Below are positions 34,015-43,137 of a DNA stretch of 64,000 nucleotides, one piece after another (positions within the stretch are counted from its first letter, which is position 1; every line of letters begins with the position of its first letter). Source of the stretch: an uncultured bacterium (GTDB taxonomy: Bacteria > Bacillota > Clostridia > Oscillospirales > Oscillospiraceae); assembly GCA_948469375.1 (NCBI GenBank), contig CAOKLO010000001.1, forward strand, positions 62,001 to 126,000. The letters are read 5' to 3'. Position numbers and translations under genes: made by a program. The notes beneath the pieces were generated by a model. The model was not told the origin of the DNA. It ran no database searches and worked only from the letters and a program-made list of their open reading frames with translations.

Positions 34015-35313
34015 ATGGAATTTTCCCAGTTTTGCGCCTGCGGCCCGTCGGGATACGCCCAGCTGAAGCAGAAGGTGGACGCCTGCGCCAGACTGGGGCG
34101 CAGCTATGAGTTTTCAGGATGCGCTCTGCCGCCTGGATGCGCTCCAGCTCAGGCTCAGGTGGGATTTTGGCGGACGGGAGAAGATTATTTAATCTATTTC
34201 CGCCCTGCCGTGTCCTATCAGGGAACCGACCCCAAGTGGAACGAGTTTTTTCTTCGGGGCGCCGTTCAGCGCTACGCCGGATTTCAGGCTATGGCCGACT
34301 GCCTGCATGACCTGGACAGCGCATTCACAGCGCCCCGGCCCGGCCTATATCAGACACTGAACCGCCAGCTCCAAAGCCGGGTGATGGGGCAGGAACAGGC
34401 GGTGGAGGCGACCGCTTTCAAGCTGTGGAACCACGCCTGCAAACGGGAGCCCCTGCGGCCACTGTCGCTAATCTTCTACGGCCCCACCGGCGTGGGCAAG
34501 TCGGAGCTGGGCAAGGCTATTGCCCCCTCCCTGAATCAATGCCTTGGGGAGGAGCGCTACCGCCTGGTGTGGACGGAGCTAAACACTTTCACACAGGCCC
34601 ATTCCGTCTACCGCCTCACCGGCGCGCCGCCAGGTTATGTGGGGTATGACGATCCTCCGGTATTGGAGGCGGTGCGGCGCTGCCCCTACACGGTCTTTAT
34701 GTTTGATGAGCTGGACAAGGCCCATCCGGAGGTGCTGAAGGTCTTCATGTCCATTTTGGACGAGGGCCGCAGCACCGCCCGCCGGGAAGACCAGCAGGGA
34801 AGCCGTGAGCTGGATTTTCGGCGGTGCATCCTTCTGTTCACCACCAACACCGACCTGTCGGGGCGGGAACGGCGTCTGGGCTTTTCCATGCCGGAAAAAG
34901 CGTCTGAGCCGGCCCCCTCCAAGCTTCCCCGCTCCGCCGCCCTGGCCCAGCGCCTGTATCAGGCAGACGAGGCCGCCCGGCAGGCTATGATTCGCTGTGG
35001 GGTCCTAAGGGAGATTGCCGGACGGTTCAGCGGCTTGATTGGTTTTCAACCCTTGGGCAGCGAGGCGCGGGAACAGGTCACGGCCAAGCAGATTGCGGCC
35101 CTGGGCCGGGAGTACGGCCTGGAGGTTTCCCAGGTGTCTCCCGCCATTGCCCGGGCGCTGACCCCTGGAGCGGCTATCTCCCCCCGGTCCACCGTGCCTA
35201 TGCTGGAGGGTATTCTAGGACCGGTATTTTTGGCCCAAACGCCTTTGGCCAGGGAGGGAACCGCCTTTCGGCTGGAGGGTACGCTGGAGCACATGTATTT
35301 GGTTCCCGCATGA
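34015..35313 (+). CDS. single-module ClpB-D2-like AAA+ ATPase
   Basis: A 432-aa AAA+ ATPase of the ClpA/ClpB D2 type. Walker A GPTGVGKS (156-163), pore loop GYVG (207-210), Walker B VFMFDE (227-232), sensor-1 N278 in TTNTD, a likely arginine finger in EIAGRFSGLIGF and a sensor-2-like SPRSTVPMLEGIL. It lacks the ClpB N-domain, the first AAA module and the middle coiled coil; a unique Cys-rich domain of about 110 residues precedes the ATPase instead. It sits alone after the flgM operon terminator and ends at a terminator. Likely an unfoldase for an unknown, perhaps flagellar or surface, client. It is not a pseudogene; all motifs are intact. Confidence 0.85.
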   Translation: MEFSQFCACGPSGYAQLKQKVDACARLGRSYEFSGCALPPGCAPAQAQVGFWRTGEDYLIYFRPAVSYQGTDPKWNEFFLRGAVQRYAGFQAMADCLHDLDSAFTAPRPGLYQTLNRQLQSRVMGQEQAVEATAFKLWNHACKREPLRPLSLIFYGPTGVGKSELGKAIAPSLNQCLGEERYRLVWTELNTFTQAHSVYRLTGAPPGYVGYDDPPVLEAVRRCPYTVFMFDELDKAHPEVLKVFMSILDEGRSTARREDQQGSRELDFRRCILLFTTNTDLSGRERRLGFSMPEKASEPAPSKLPRSAALAQRLYQADEAARQAMIRCGVLREIAGRFSGLIGFQPLGSEAREQVTAKQIAALGREYGLEVSQVSPAIARALTPGAAISPRSTVPMLEGILGPVFLAQTPLAREGTAFRLEGTLEHMYLVPA

Positions 35314-35350
35314 AAAAACCGCTGAGAGCAGACCCTCTCAGCGGTTTTTT
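35313..35350. terminator. bidirectional terminator
   Basis: AAAAAACCGCTGAGAG (35313-35328) and CTCTCAGCGGTTTTTT (35335-35350) pair over 16 bases around a six-base loop. It serves both the ATPase gene to the left and the minus-strand operon whose last stop lies two bases to the right. Confidence 0.9.
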
Positions 35351-35351
35351 G

Positions 35352-36470
35352 TCATTCGGGGGTGTAGTCCAGCTCGGTGATCTCATTTGTCACCGGGTCC
35401 ATCCGGTAGAGATGCTCACCATCAATACTCATGAGGTAGCTCCCCATGATCTCATTGCTATTGGGAACGTTGTTGTCGCTGTACACATACAGCCGGATAC
35501 AGGGCACGTCGTTCACCATCTCGGTGGCGTTGGAGGGCAGGACCTCATAGCCGTCCATAGAGTCGCCGGGCAGACCCAGCTCAGAGGGAGTCATGGATTC
35601 CAACCGCTGAACGGCCCCCCGCTGGGTGATGGGATGCTGGGCGACGGGAGTGGGCGGAGGAGAGGTGACCCTGCCCACCTGCTCATCCGCCGTGACCACG
35701 CAGACGCCGGGGGACCAGGTGATGCGCACCGTGTGCACATAGGTGATGGGCTCCGGCGTGGGCTCAGGGTCCGGCTCAGGGGTGGGCTCAGGCGTGGGGC
35801 TGGCCTCGGGGTCCTGGGACTCGGCGTCCTCAGGAGCTTCCGTTTCCGGCGCCTCTGTCTCTTCTGGCTCCGGGAGCGGAACATTTCTGGCCAACAGCAC
35901 CATACCCTCCGGAGTGGTGTAATCCGGCTTATCCTTCAGCCGGACAAATTCCTCGTCTACCACAGAGAAGGAAGGGTCCTCCCCCGCCAGCTGCCCAACA
36001 TAGGTCTGTGCGGCCTTACCCGCGTCCACCAGATTGGAATAGGTGTAGGTTATGGTCTTGGCCTTTTCCGCCACAGCTCCGCTTTCGTCGGCCTCCAGCG
36101 CCAGACCCACGATAGACACATCGTCGCCAATGGGAATCTCAGTGGGCAGCACAGGGGGCTCGGGCTCCACGGAGACGCTTACGTCCGGGTCCTCGTCGGC
36201 AAAGAATCTGGGCTTGATGACGAAAAGGAAGAGGATAACCGCCGCGGCAACGATGACCGCCAGCGAAATGATGAGGAACGGGAGGGGGAGCTTCTTCTTT
36301 TTGACCTGCTCTTCCCCTTCCTGGCCCTCCACCTCCTCAGGTACGGGCTGCCCCTTCTTTCCCTTCTTAGGCTTGGGGGGCTTTACCTTTTTGGGCTTTT
36401 TAGGCTTTTTCTCTTTGGGCGCCTTGGGCGGCTTCGGCTCCTTTGGCGCCTTGGGTTTTCCAAATGCCAT
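35352..36470 (-). CDS. Lys/Pro-rich single-pass membrane protein, unrecognised
   Basis: A 372-aa protein not recognised as a family. The first 60 residues are nearly all Lys/Pro/Glu (KAPKEPKPPKAPKEKKPKKP), followed by one transmembrane helix (FLIISLAVIVAAAVILFLFV) and an outside domain containing a Pro/Glu/Thr linker (about 205-245) and a C-terminal globular part with DMDGYEVLPSN-like and IMGSYLMSIDGEHLYRMDP segments. The basic tail would lie in the cytoplasm next to the membrane. It starts 30 bases after the FtsA-like gene and is probably in its operon. A role with the FtsA-like protein at the envelope is a guess from context. Confidence 0.7.
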   Translation of the reverse strand: MAFGKPKAPKEPKPPKAPKEKKPKKPKKVKPPKPKKGKKGQPVPEEVEGQEGEEQVKKKKLPLPFLIISLAVIVAAAVILFLFVIKPRFFADEDPDVSVSVEPEPPVLPTEIPIGDDVSIVGLALEADESGAVAEKAKTITYTYSNLVDAGKAAQTYVGQLAGEDPSFSVVDEEFVRLKDKPDYTTPEGMVLLARNVPLPEPEETEAPETEAPEDAESQDPEASPTPEPTPEPDPEPTPEPITYVHTVRITWSPGVCVVTADEQVGRVTSPPPTPVAQHPITQRGAVQRLESMTPSELGLPGDSMDGYEVLPSNATEMVNDVPCIRLYVYSDNNVPNSNEIMGSYLMSIDGEHLYRMDPVTNEITELDYTPE

Positions 36471-36499
36471 AGGTTACAACACCTCTTGCGTCTGTCTCA

Positions 36500-38410
36500 T
36501 CAGGCCAAGGTAATGGTGATGGAGTCCTGCTCCTTCAGCGCATGCTGGAATCCACGTTCAATCCCGTTGACCTCCAGGCGCACCGCCCTGTCCAGATGTT
36601 CAAAGTCAATGCCGGAGTGCTCCAGCAGATCCATAAGATAATAGGGGGACCCGTCTTCCTTCAGGGGCAGGACCAAAGGATTGCCGTTGAGGACGAAATG
36701 CACCTCCCGGGGCCGGGGGGCGGGCCGAGCCGGAGCAGGGGCCGCCAATGGGGCGGGGGCGGGTTGCACGGCCGGAGAGGGCGTCTGGGGCTGAACCAGG
36801 TCAGGCGGCGTCTCTTTGGGCGGCGTCTGGCGCAGGGTGAGGATCACATCTCCCTGAATCAGCTGCCGGTCCATGGAAGAGATGGCGTTGTTCACCATGG
36901 CCTTACCGTAGAAATTCTCACCCAGCAGTTCGCCCAATGTGCGGTGGGCGTCCTCGCCGTGACCAGCGGGGATAAAATGGATCTCATCCCCTGCGTGGAC
37001 CACGCTGGACAGCGTGGCCTCCTCGCCGTTGATCCGCAGCACGGCAGGGACGGCTGGCTCACCCCGGTACACCAGCCGCTTGCCATCCAGGGTGACATTC
37101 AGGCTTTTGCCCGTCTTACCCACCATGTCGGCGTAACTGTAGCCGTTCATCAGCAGAATGTCACGCAGAGTCAGCACACCATTGCGGAACAGCTTGGCGG
37201 TTTGGCCGTTGAGAATCACCACATAACTGTCGTTCAGCAATCCCAGCCCCGCCGAGATGGCGATGCCCAGGGGCGTGGCGTACTCCGGCTTTTCCAGCTC
37301 CAGGTTGTCGGAAAACACACTGAGCGTGAAGTTGTTCCCAGCGATGGCCACCCGTTTCTCGTCCATTTCCATTTGAATGGCCACCTTCTCCCGCAGACCG
37401 GCCAGCTTACTGCCGCCGCCCGCCAAAAATACGGCGGAGGGAGCGTTCCCATTCACGTTCAAAATCTGCTTGGCGATGGCGTCGGCCAGCTTATCCATGG
37501 GCTCTTGGATGACCTGCACCACCTCGTTGACGGCGACCCGCTCCTCCTGCCCCAGAATGTTCCGGCACCGGATGAGCTCCTCACTTTCGCCAATGGCGCG
37601 CTTAATCTCCTCGGCGGTTTTGAAGTCCACCAAATAGGAACGCATGATGGCCTCGGTAATCTCGTCTCCGGCCACAGTGGCCATGGTGTAACCCACCACG
37701 CTGCCGTCCCGGCACAGGGCGATATCGGTGGTGCCCGCGCCGATGTCCACCATAGCTAGATTCAGCAGCCGCAGCTCGGCGGGAATGGCGGCGTTCATAG
37801 CGGCGATGGGCTCCAAGGTCATGCTGGCCACCTGCAGTCCCGCGGTCCGCATAGCGGCATACAGGCTTTCCACCACCTCGCCGGGAAGGAAGGTGGCGAC
37901 CACGTCGGCCTCCGCCTTGCGCCCGGTGTGATACTGGAGGTTTGCCATGGGATAGTTGTCCAGCCGGTACTGGGCTACGGTGTAGCCCACCAGGAACATC
38001 TGGCGGCGGTCGCTGCCATCATGTCGGAGCGCTTCCTCAGCGGCGGAAACCGCCCCGGCTTCCAGGCGGCTGATTTGCTCGGCGTCAATGGACTGATCCT
38101 CAGGCAGCTCCAGGATGAAGGAGCCCTTTTGCGTGCGCAGGGCCCGCCCGGCGGCGGCTACACAAACCCGCTCCAGGTGCACGCCAAGGCGGCTTTCCAG
38201 CCGCTCCGTCACCGTCCGGGCCAATGCGCCCACCTGCTTGATGTCGTCAATTTGGCCGTCCATCATGGCCCGCTTGCCGTGCTCGGCCATCTCCACGTCG
38301 ATGACCTTTAACCGGTCTCCCACCGGTCGGCCTACCACGCCCACCACGCTGCGCGTGCCGATGTCCAGGGCGAAGATAAGGTCCTTGTCCTGGGCCTTCA
38401 AGTCTGCCAT
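36500..38410 (-). CDS. FtsA-like actin-fold protein with C-terminal extension
   Basis: A 636-aa actin/Hsp70-superfamily protein. Phosphate-1 DIGTRSVVGVVG (about 16-27), phosphate-2 VDIGAGTTDIAL and adenosine motif VFLAGGGSKLAGL are intact, and the FtsA-type 1C region (GRALRTQKGSFIL, then QISRLEAGA) is present. After about residue 400 it carries extra domains: one resembling a small beta-grasp segment, a Pro/Ala-rich linker (about 545-575) and a final beta domain ending DSITITLA. Ordinary FtsA is 400-440 aa and ends in a membrane-binding helix; none is seen here. It could work in division or in another envelope assembly; a separate canonical ftsA may exist elsewhere. AAAGGAG precedes ATG 38410. 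Confidence 0.78.
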   Translation of the reverse strand: MADLKAQDKDLIFALDIGTRSVVGVVGRPVGDRLKVIDVEMAEHGKRAMMDGQIDDIKQVGALARTVTERLESRLGVHLERVCVAAAGRALRTQKGSFILELPEDQSIDAEQISRLEAGAVSAAEEALRHDGSDRRQMFLVGYTVAQYRLDNYPMANLQYHTGRKAEADVVATFLPGEVVESLYAAMRTAGLQVASMTLEPIAAMNAAIPAELRLLNLAMVDIGAGTTDIALCRDGSVVGYTMATVAGDEITEAIMRSYLVDFKTAEEIKRAIGESEELIRCRNILGQEERVAVNEVVQVIQEPMDKLADAIAKQILNVNGNAPSAVFLAGGGSKLAGLREKVAIQMEMDEKRVAIAGNNFTLSVFSDNLELEKPEYATPLGIAISAGLGLLNDSYVVILNGQTAKLFRNGVLTLRDILLMNGYSYADMVGKTGKSLNVTLDGKRLVYRGEPAVPAVLRINGEEATLSSVVHAGDEIHFIPAGHGEDAHRTLGELLGENFYGKAMVNNAISSMDRQLIQGDVILTLRQTPPKETPPDLVQPQTPSPAVQPAPAPLAAPAPARPAPRPREVHFVLNGNPLVLPLKEDGSPYYLMDLLEHSGIDFEHLDRAVRLEVNGIERGFQHALKEQDSITITLA

Positions 38411-38453
38411 AGGTCCGCTCCTTTCTCCAGGTTTTCAGGGGGTAACTTGTGTC

Positions 38454-38494
38454 AAAAAAGTGCCAGGGAACGGCATGACTGCCGCCCCCTGGCA
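38454..38494 (-). terminator. terminator after the chemoreceptor gene
   Basis: TGCCAGGG (38461-38468) and CCCTGGCA (38487-38494) with an inner CGGCA/TGCCG pair form a stem followed on the minus strand by a T run at 38459-38454. It separates the chemoreceptor from the FtsA-like gene. Confidence 0.85.
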
Positions 38495-38508
38495 ACCTGT
38501 TTGGTTGC

Positions 38509-40311
38509 TTAATACTTGCTGAACACGCTGGCGGCGGAGCTGCTGCTGGAAGAGGTATCGTAGCTATCCTCATAGGAGGAGGAGCTGGAGGGAGCAGCGC
38601 TGTAAGCGGGCTGGGGCTTGGGCATATAACCGTCCTGGCGCAGCTTGAAGCGGCTGAGCAGCTCCTTCATCAGGGCAGCCTGGCTGGACAGCTCCTCGCT
38701 GGCTGCGGCGGACTCCTCGCTGGTGGCGGAGTTGGTCTGCACCACGGAGCTGATCTGGTCGATGCCCTCGGTCACCTGGGCAATGGCCTCGGACTCCTCC
38801 TCGGCGGCCTTGGTGATCTGCTGGACGGCCTCCAGCACCTTGCTGGAGCTCTCCACGGTCATGTTCAGGGAGTCGGAAACCTTCTGAACGATCTCGTTGC
38901 CTTCCTTCACGGAGATGATGGAACGGTCGATAAGCTCTTTGGTAGCCTTGGCCGCCTCGTCGGACTTGGCGGACAGGTTGCGCACCTCGTCGGCGACCAC
39001 GGCAAAGCCCTTGCCGGCGCTGCCCGCCCGAGCGGCCTCAACAGCGGCGTTCAGAGCCAGAATATTGGTCTGGAAGGCGATGTTCTCGATGGTGGCAATA
39101 ATCTTGCCGATCTCGGCGGAGGAGTCGGAGATCTTCTCCATGGCCTCCACCATCTGGCGCATATACTCGGAGCTCTCGTTGATGCGCTGACCGGCATCCT
39201 GGGAGTGGCCCATAGCCTCTTCGCTGCTCTGGGCGTTCTTGCGGGAGTTGTTGGAAATCTCAGCGATGGTGGCGGACAGCTCCTCCACAGCGCTAGCCTG
39301 CTCGGTAGCGCCCTGGGCCAGGGACTGGGCGCCGGTGGACACCTGCTCGGCGCCGGCGGACACCTGCTCGGCGCTCTGGTTGATCTGAGTCAAGGCGTCG
39401 CTGAGGCTGCGGTTGATGGCGCGCACGGAGGTGAGCACGCTGCTCAGAGCGCCCACGTACATCTTCTCGTCCTTGGTGCGCACATCGAAGTTGCCGTTGC
39501 CCATTTCCTCCAGCAGACGGCATTCGTCGCTGATGACCTCGTTGAGGACGTTCTGGCTGGTACGCAAGGCATCGCACATCTCGCCCAGCTCACTGGTGCT
39601 GTGGTAGTCCACGGGGATATCCAGCTTACCCTGGCTGAAGCCCTCCAGGGCGGTATGTACCTGCTCTGCGGGGACAACGATGCTCTTGATGATGATCAGA
39701 GCGATACGCAGTACAATAACGGTGGCGATGACCATGGCGGCCAGAATGATTCCGATGGCAATATTAGAAATCATGCTCTGTCTTGCAATGATCTCCTCCT
39801 GCTTCTGCTGGAGCTTGGCGGCCAGGGCATCGCCGGCTGTAGCGGCGGCCTTCAGCTTGGGGGAGCAGGAGGCGGCAATCATGTCGGCGGCATCCGTGCG
39901 GCTCTCGGCTGTGTTGTTGCGGGCTACGGCGACGATGTTCTGGGCCTCGACTTCCCACTCTCTAACTGTATTAACAAAGCTGTTCAGCTCAGTCTTGTCA
40001 TCCAGGGGATAAACCTTATCCAACTCATCCAGACGTGTGGTCAGCTCAGACACCTTTTCCATCGCGGTATCCAAGTTGGACATATCGCCGCCCAGCACCG
40101 CGTCGCGCAGACTGCGCCCGGCAATATTGTAGTCAATGCGGCACTCGGAAACAATGTCGTTGGCGCCGACATAATCCTTAAGGATGTCAGTATACTGGTT
40201 CTTCTGTATGGTCATCAGGATAATGGATGCGATGATGATGATCACAGAGACGATGACGGTGACCCCGAACCCCAGGATCAGGCTTTTTTTGATCTTCATG
40301 TTTTTGATCAT
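38509..40311 (-). CDS. methyl-accepting chemotaxis protein
   Basis: A 600-aa receptor. TM1 lies at about 9-32, followed by a four-helix-bundle-type sensor (about 35-180), TM2 (about 185-208), HAMP (210-265, [20 protein letters not shown]) and a signalling domain with [20 protein letters not shown] and [15 protein letters not shown]. The C-terminal 40 residues are Ser/Tyr-rich ([16 protein letters not shown]), with no CheR-docking pentapeptide. ATG at 40311 has GAGGAGG upstream. The ligand is unknown. It is monocistronic between the ABC gene and its own terminator. Confidence 0.93.
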   Translation of the reverse strand: MIKNMKIKKSLILGFGVTVIVSVIIIIASIILMTIQKNQYTDILKDYVGANDIVSECRIDYNIAGRSLRDAVLGGDMSNLDTAMEKVSELTTRLDELDKVYPLDDKTELNSFVNTVREWEVEAQNIVAVARNNTAESRTDAADMIAASCSPKLKAAATAGDALAAKLQQKQEEIIARQSMISNIAIGIILAAMVIATVIVLRIALIIIKSIVVPAEQVHTALEGFSQGKLDIPVDYHSTSELGEMCDALRTSQNVLNEVISDECRLLEEMGNGNFDVRTKDEKMYVGALSSVLTSVRAINRSLSDALTQINQSAEQVSAGAEQVSTGAQSLAQGATEQASAVEELSATIAEISNNSRKNAQSSEEAMGHSQDAGQRINESSEYMRQMVEAMEKISDSSAEIGKIIATIENIAFQTNILALNAAVEAARAGSAGKGFAVVADEVRNLSAKSDEAAKATKELIDRSIISVKEGNEIVQKVSDSLNMTVESSSKVLEAVQQITKAAEEESEAIAQVTEGIDQISSVVQTNSATSEESAAASEELSSQAALMKELLSRFKLRQDGYMPKPQPAYSAAPSSSSSYEDSYDTSSSSSSAASVFSKY

Positions 40312-40348
40312 GGACTCTTCCTCCTCGATTTCTTACTGTGATAGGTAT

Positions 40349-41125
40349 TTATATGAAATCGGTTCTGAGCTTGGTAAAGACCAGGGGTTTCCTGTCCCTC
40401 TCCAGCACGTCGCCGTATTTTCCTTTTTTCTCGTCCGTAACCACCCGGCCGCCGGACATCGTGATAACCCGCCGCCGGAGAATGTTCACATACTGGCTGT
40501 CATGGGTGGCCATGATGACCGTGGTGCCCCGGCGGTTCACGTCGTTGAGCAGGTGGAGCGTATCCCAAATGCAGTCGTCGTCCAGGTTGGCGGTGATTTC
40601 GTCCAGAACGAGAATGGGCGGGCTTCCAATCAGGGCCCGTGCCAGCTCCACCCGGCGGCACTCACCAATGGACAGCTCAATGGGATATTTATTCTCCACG
40701 CCCTTCATGCCCACCAGGCCCAGCACCTTTTTGATGCGAATGTCCACCACCCGGGCGCTTTCCCGGCCCAGGGTGATTCGGGAGGCCAGGGCCAGATTTT
40801 CGCCCACGGTCTTCTTGCGAATGAGGGTGGGGTCCTGCCAAATTTTTCCGAACATCACCGAGGCTCGGTTGCGGCTGAGAATCAGCGCCCGGTTCAGGTC
40901 CCGATCCCCCAGATACACCTTGCCCAGATTAGGCTTGATTTCACCGGTAATCAGGCGCAGCAGCGTACTCTTTCCGGCGCCGCTTCCCCCCACAACAAAG
41001 ACGAACTCTCCCTGGTGGATGGTCAGCTCCACGCCCTCCACGCCCGTATCCTGGTGCACAGGGCCCTTGCGTTTTCGCTTTGGCTTATAAAATTTTGAAA
41101 CATGATCCAAATGAATGGTGGGCAT
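40349..41125 (-). CDS. FtsE-like ABC ATPase without adjacent FtsX
   Basis: A 258-aa ATPase. Walker A GGSGAGKS (46-53), Q-loop IWQDPTL, signature LSIGECRRVELARAL, Walker B ILVLDEITANLD and the H-loop MATHDSQYV are present. The fold is nearest to FtsE (ISRNRASVMFGKIWQ aligns with the FtsE Q-loop region), but a basic segment KPKRKRKGP is inserted near residue 14 and the signature has LSIGE in place of the usual LSGGE. ATG at 41125 lies six bases after AGGAG; the ATG at 41131 abuts it. FtsX is absent in the neighbourhood; the next gene is divergent. The membrane partner is unknown, possibly the Lys/Pro-rich or FtsA-like product. Confidence 0.8.
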   Translation of the reverse strand: MPTIHLDHVSKFYKPKRKRKGPVHQDTGVEGVELTIHQGEFVFVVGGSGAGKSTLLRLITGEIKPNLGKVYLGDRDLNRALILSRNRASVMFGKIWQDPTLIRKKTVGENLALASRITLGRESARVVDIRIKKVLGLVGMKGVENKYPIELSIGECRRVELARALIGSPPILVLDEITANLDDDCIWDTLHLLNDVNRRGTTVIMATHDSQYVNILRRRVITMSGGRVVTDEKKGKYGDVLERDRKPLVFTKLRTDFI

Positions 41126-41177
41126 AGACATCTCCTGGTGCTAAACACCGAACAAACAGAGGTCAAATTTCTTTCCA

Positions 41178-41205
41178 TTGAAAACGGTCGGATTTCTGCT
41201 ATAAT
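41178..41205 (+). promoter_or_regulatory. sigma-A promoter of the C39-like peptidase gene
   Basis: TTGAAA (41178-41183), a 16-base spacer and a perfect TATAAT (41200-41205), about 40 bases before the start codon. Confidence 0.75.
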
Positions 41206-41245
41206 GTCTGTATGATAGCAGAGCCCGCTGAGAGGAGGTGTAGGG

Positions 41246-42211
41246 ATGAAGTCGAGCAAGCGCTCCAGCCATTGGGTGCGGAATATCATTTTAGCGGCGC
41301 TACTGGCGGTGCTGTGCATCGGCGGAGTAGAGCTGGCCGCCTGCCGCTACTTTGCCCCGGATACCTATGAGCGCATCGTAGCGCCGGTCCGCTATGCCGC
41401 CGGCGTGGTGGCGGATACCGGCAAGGCCGCATTGGACGCCACCGGACGGTTCCTCAAGGCGGCGGCGGACAAAACCGTCGAGCTGGCAAGCCAAGGGGCT
41501 CAATTCGCGGCCCGACAGGCGTCGGCGCTGGCTGCTCAAGCCGCGGCGGTCTGGGAGGACTTGACCCGCGGACCGGAAATCCTGCTGACGGCGCCCTCAC
41601 AGCCGCCCGGGGACCTTCCCGCGCCCGTCACCGATCCGCCTGTGACCGAATTGCTGGAGGTGAACGGCCGGCAGGTGCTCACCGGCGGTATGACTCCGGT
41701 CACCTATTTTTGTCAGGCCGATGAGGAGTGGGCCGACCAGCTCTATGGAACGGACCCCATCGGGCCCTACGGCTGCGGCCCCACAGCCATGGCTATGGTG
41801 GTGGCCAGCCTGACGGACACGGATACCGACCCAGCTCAAATGTCGGCCTGGGCGGCCGCCCACGGCTACTGGGCCCCGCGAAGCGGCTCTTACCACTCCA
41901 TTGTCCAGGGCATCGCCCAGGACTTTGGGCTGGAGGCCGTATCTGTCACCGACCGCACCACAGAAAACCTGTACGACCTGCTCACCTCCGGCCACATTGT
42001 GGTGGCGCTGATGGGCAAGGGCCACTTTACCAATGGGGGCCACTTCATTCTCCTGCGGGGGAGTACCCTCACCGGGGACATTCTGGTGGCCGACCCCATC
42101 AGCAGGGAACGCAGCCTGGAGGTCTGGGACCCCCAGCTTATTCTGGATGAGCTGTCCTCCGCCCGAAACAGCGGAGCTCCGCTGTGGGCGGTGTCCGTCC
42201 CAACTACATAA
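41246..42211 (+). CDS. membrane-anchored C39-like cysteine peptidase
   Basis: A 321-aa protein with an N-terminal signal anchor (WVRNIILAALLAVLCIGGVE), an Ala-rich helical stalk (about 45-105), a Pro-rich linker, and a papain-fold peptidase_C39_2 domain. The likely catalytic residues are C177 in YGCGPTAMAMVVASL, H266 in TNGGHFILL and D283 in VADPIS. The domain faces outside the cell. C39-like enzymes of this type cleave peptides or proteins in the wall; none of the bacteriocin transporter parts are fused. GAGAGGAGG precedes the ATG. It diverges from the FtsE-like gene. The substrate cannot be inferred. Confidence 0.86.
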   Translation: MKSSKRSSHWVRNIILAALLAVLCIGGVELAACRYFAPDTYERIVAPVRYAAGVVADTGKAALDATGRFLKAAADKTVELASQGAQFAARQASALAAQAAAVWEDLTRGPEILLTAPSQPPGDLPAPVTDPPVTELLEVNGRQVLTGGMTPVTYFCQADEEWADQLYGTDPIGPYGCGPTAMAMVVASLTDTDTDPAQMSAWAAAHGYWAPRSGSYHSIVQGIAQDFGLEAVSVTDRTTENLYDLLTSGHIVVALMGKGHFTNGGHFILLRGSTLTGDILVADPISRERSLEVWDPQLILDELSSARNSGAPLWAVSVPTT

Positions 42212-42234
42212 TACCATATTTTATTTGTTCGTGC

Positions 42235-42277
42235 AATATCGGCCCGGTGAATCACCAGGCCGATATTCTGTTATTTT
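42235..42277. terminator. terminator between the peptidase and fliT-like genes
   Basis: AATATCGGCC (42235-42244) and GGCCGATATT (42258-42267) form a 10-bp stem followed by CTGTTATTTTT on the plus strand. It lies between two convergent genes and can serve both. Confidence 0.72.
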
Positions 42278-42283
42278 TGGGCT

Positions 42284-42682
42284 TTAATGGTATGCCGAAT
42301 TCCCCCGGGCCAGCCGCTGGTTGAGTATCCGGTCCAACTCGGTGATCTGCTTGAGCCGCCGCTTGTTGGCGCCCACCTGGTCGCACAGCATCTGCTGAGG
42401 GCGCTGGGCCGGGTCGGCGGGGGGGCCTCCGTTGAGCATGGCAGCCAGCTGGCGGGCATCCTCTCTGTCCGGCAGGGCCTCCAGCTGATCCCGCAGGGCT
42501 TGATCCGCCGCTTGGATCTTGCCCAGAGGCTCCTCCCGCATGGCAATCAGCATCTGAATGCTCACCTGATCGTTGCGGTCAATGGACTCGCCCAGCTGCT
42601 GAGTCAGATCCCAAAGCTCATTGAGCAAATTGCCCGTGCGCTTCATCTGGACCAACGCGTCCATGACATTTTTTTCGTTCAC
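42284..42682 (-). CDS. FliT-like flagellar chaperone candidate
   Basis: A 132-aa all-helical protein with no strong family match. It follows fliD-fliS, the usual place for fliT, a FliD chaperone. The start is a GTG at 42682, three bases after the fliS stop, with GGAGGG overlapping the end of fliS. It has a predicted helical hairpin (about 1-65), a Pro-rich turn (NGGPPADPAQRPQQ) and a C-terminal helix ending RLARGNSAYH. The identity is inferred mainly from position. Confidence 0.58.
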   Translation of the reverse strand: MNEKNVMDALVQMKRTGNLLNELWDLTQQLGESIDRNDQVSIQMLIAMREEPLGKIQAADQALRDQLEALPDREDARQLAAMLNGGPPADPAQRPQQMLCDQVGANKRRLKQITELDRILNQRLARGNSAYH

Positions 42683-42684
42683 AC

Positions 42685-43107
42685 CTAGCCCTCCGCAGTG
42701 CCCGTGGTGGCGACCGCGCCTGTCAGCTCCTGCTGACTGGTCTTATTTGCCTCCCGGAAGCTGTCCCTGAGCTCGATGACCATAGTTCTCACCCGCTCCA
42801 GCTCGATTTTGTTCCGGCCCGCCTTCACCCGGTTGAGCTCAAAGCTGAAATAGTCATACAGGCGGTTCAGGTTTCGGCTGATGGGATACTGCATATCCAG
42901 CGTGTCGTCCAGATAACGGATAATGTCCAGACACCGGTCCACACTACCCTCAAACAAGAGATAATCCGCCTTATCCAGGGCCAGACCAGCCCGGAGCAGC
43001 CGCTTGACCAGCTCGTCGTACAGCAGCAGCAGCAGCTCTCCCTGGGACATTTCGTTGATCCCCTGTTCCTTATAGCCCTGGTACCCCTGGAAGCCTTTTC
43101 TGTCCAT
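42685..43107 (-). CDS. fliS: flagellin export chaperone FliS
   Basis: A 140-aa helical protein with YQGYKEQGINEMSQGELLLL, LYDELVKRLLRAGLAL and LDMQYPISRNLNRLYDYF, the FliS signature. It binds flagellin C-termini and in Bacillus also FliW. The first 20 residues are Gly/Gln/Tyr-rich; the tail (about 125-140) is Thr/Gly-rich. AAGGAG precedes ATG 43107. It lies 30 bases after fliD and before the fliT-like gene, probably transcribed from the fliD promoter. Confidence 0.93.
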   Translation of the reverse strand: MDRKGFQGYQGYKEQGINEMSQGELLLLLYDELVKRLLRAGLALDKADYLLFEGSVDRCLDIIRYLDDTLDMQYPISRNLNRLYDYFSFELNRVKAGRNKIELERVRTMVIELRDSFREANKTSQQELTGAVATTGTAEG

Positions 43108-43137
43108 TCTTGACTCCTTTTTAATGGATGACGATGA

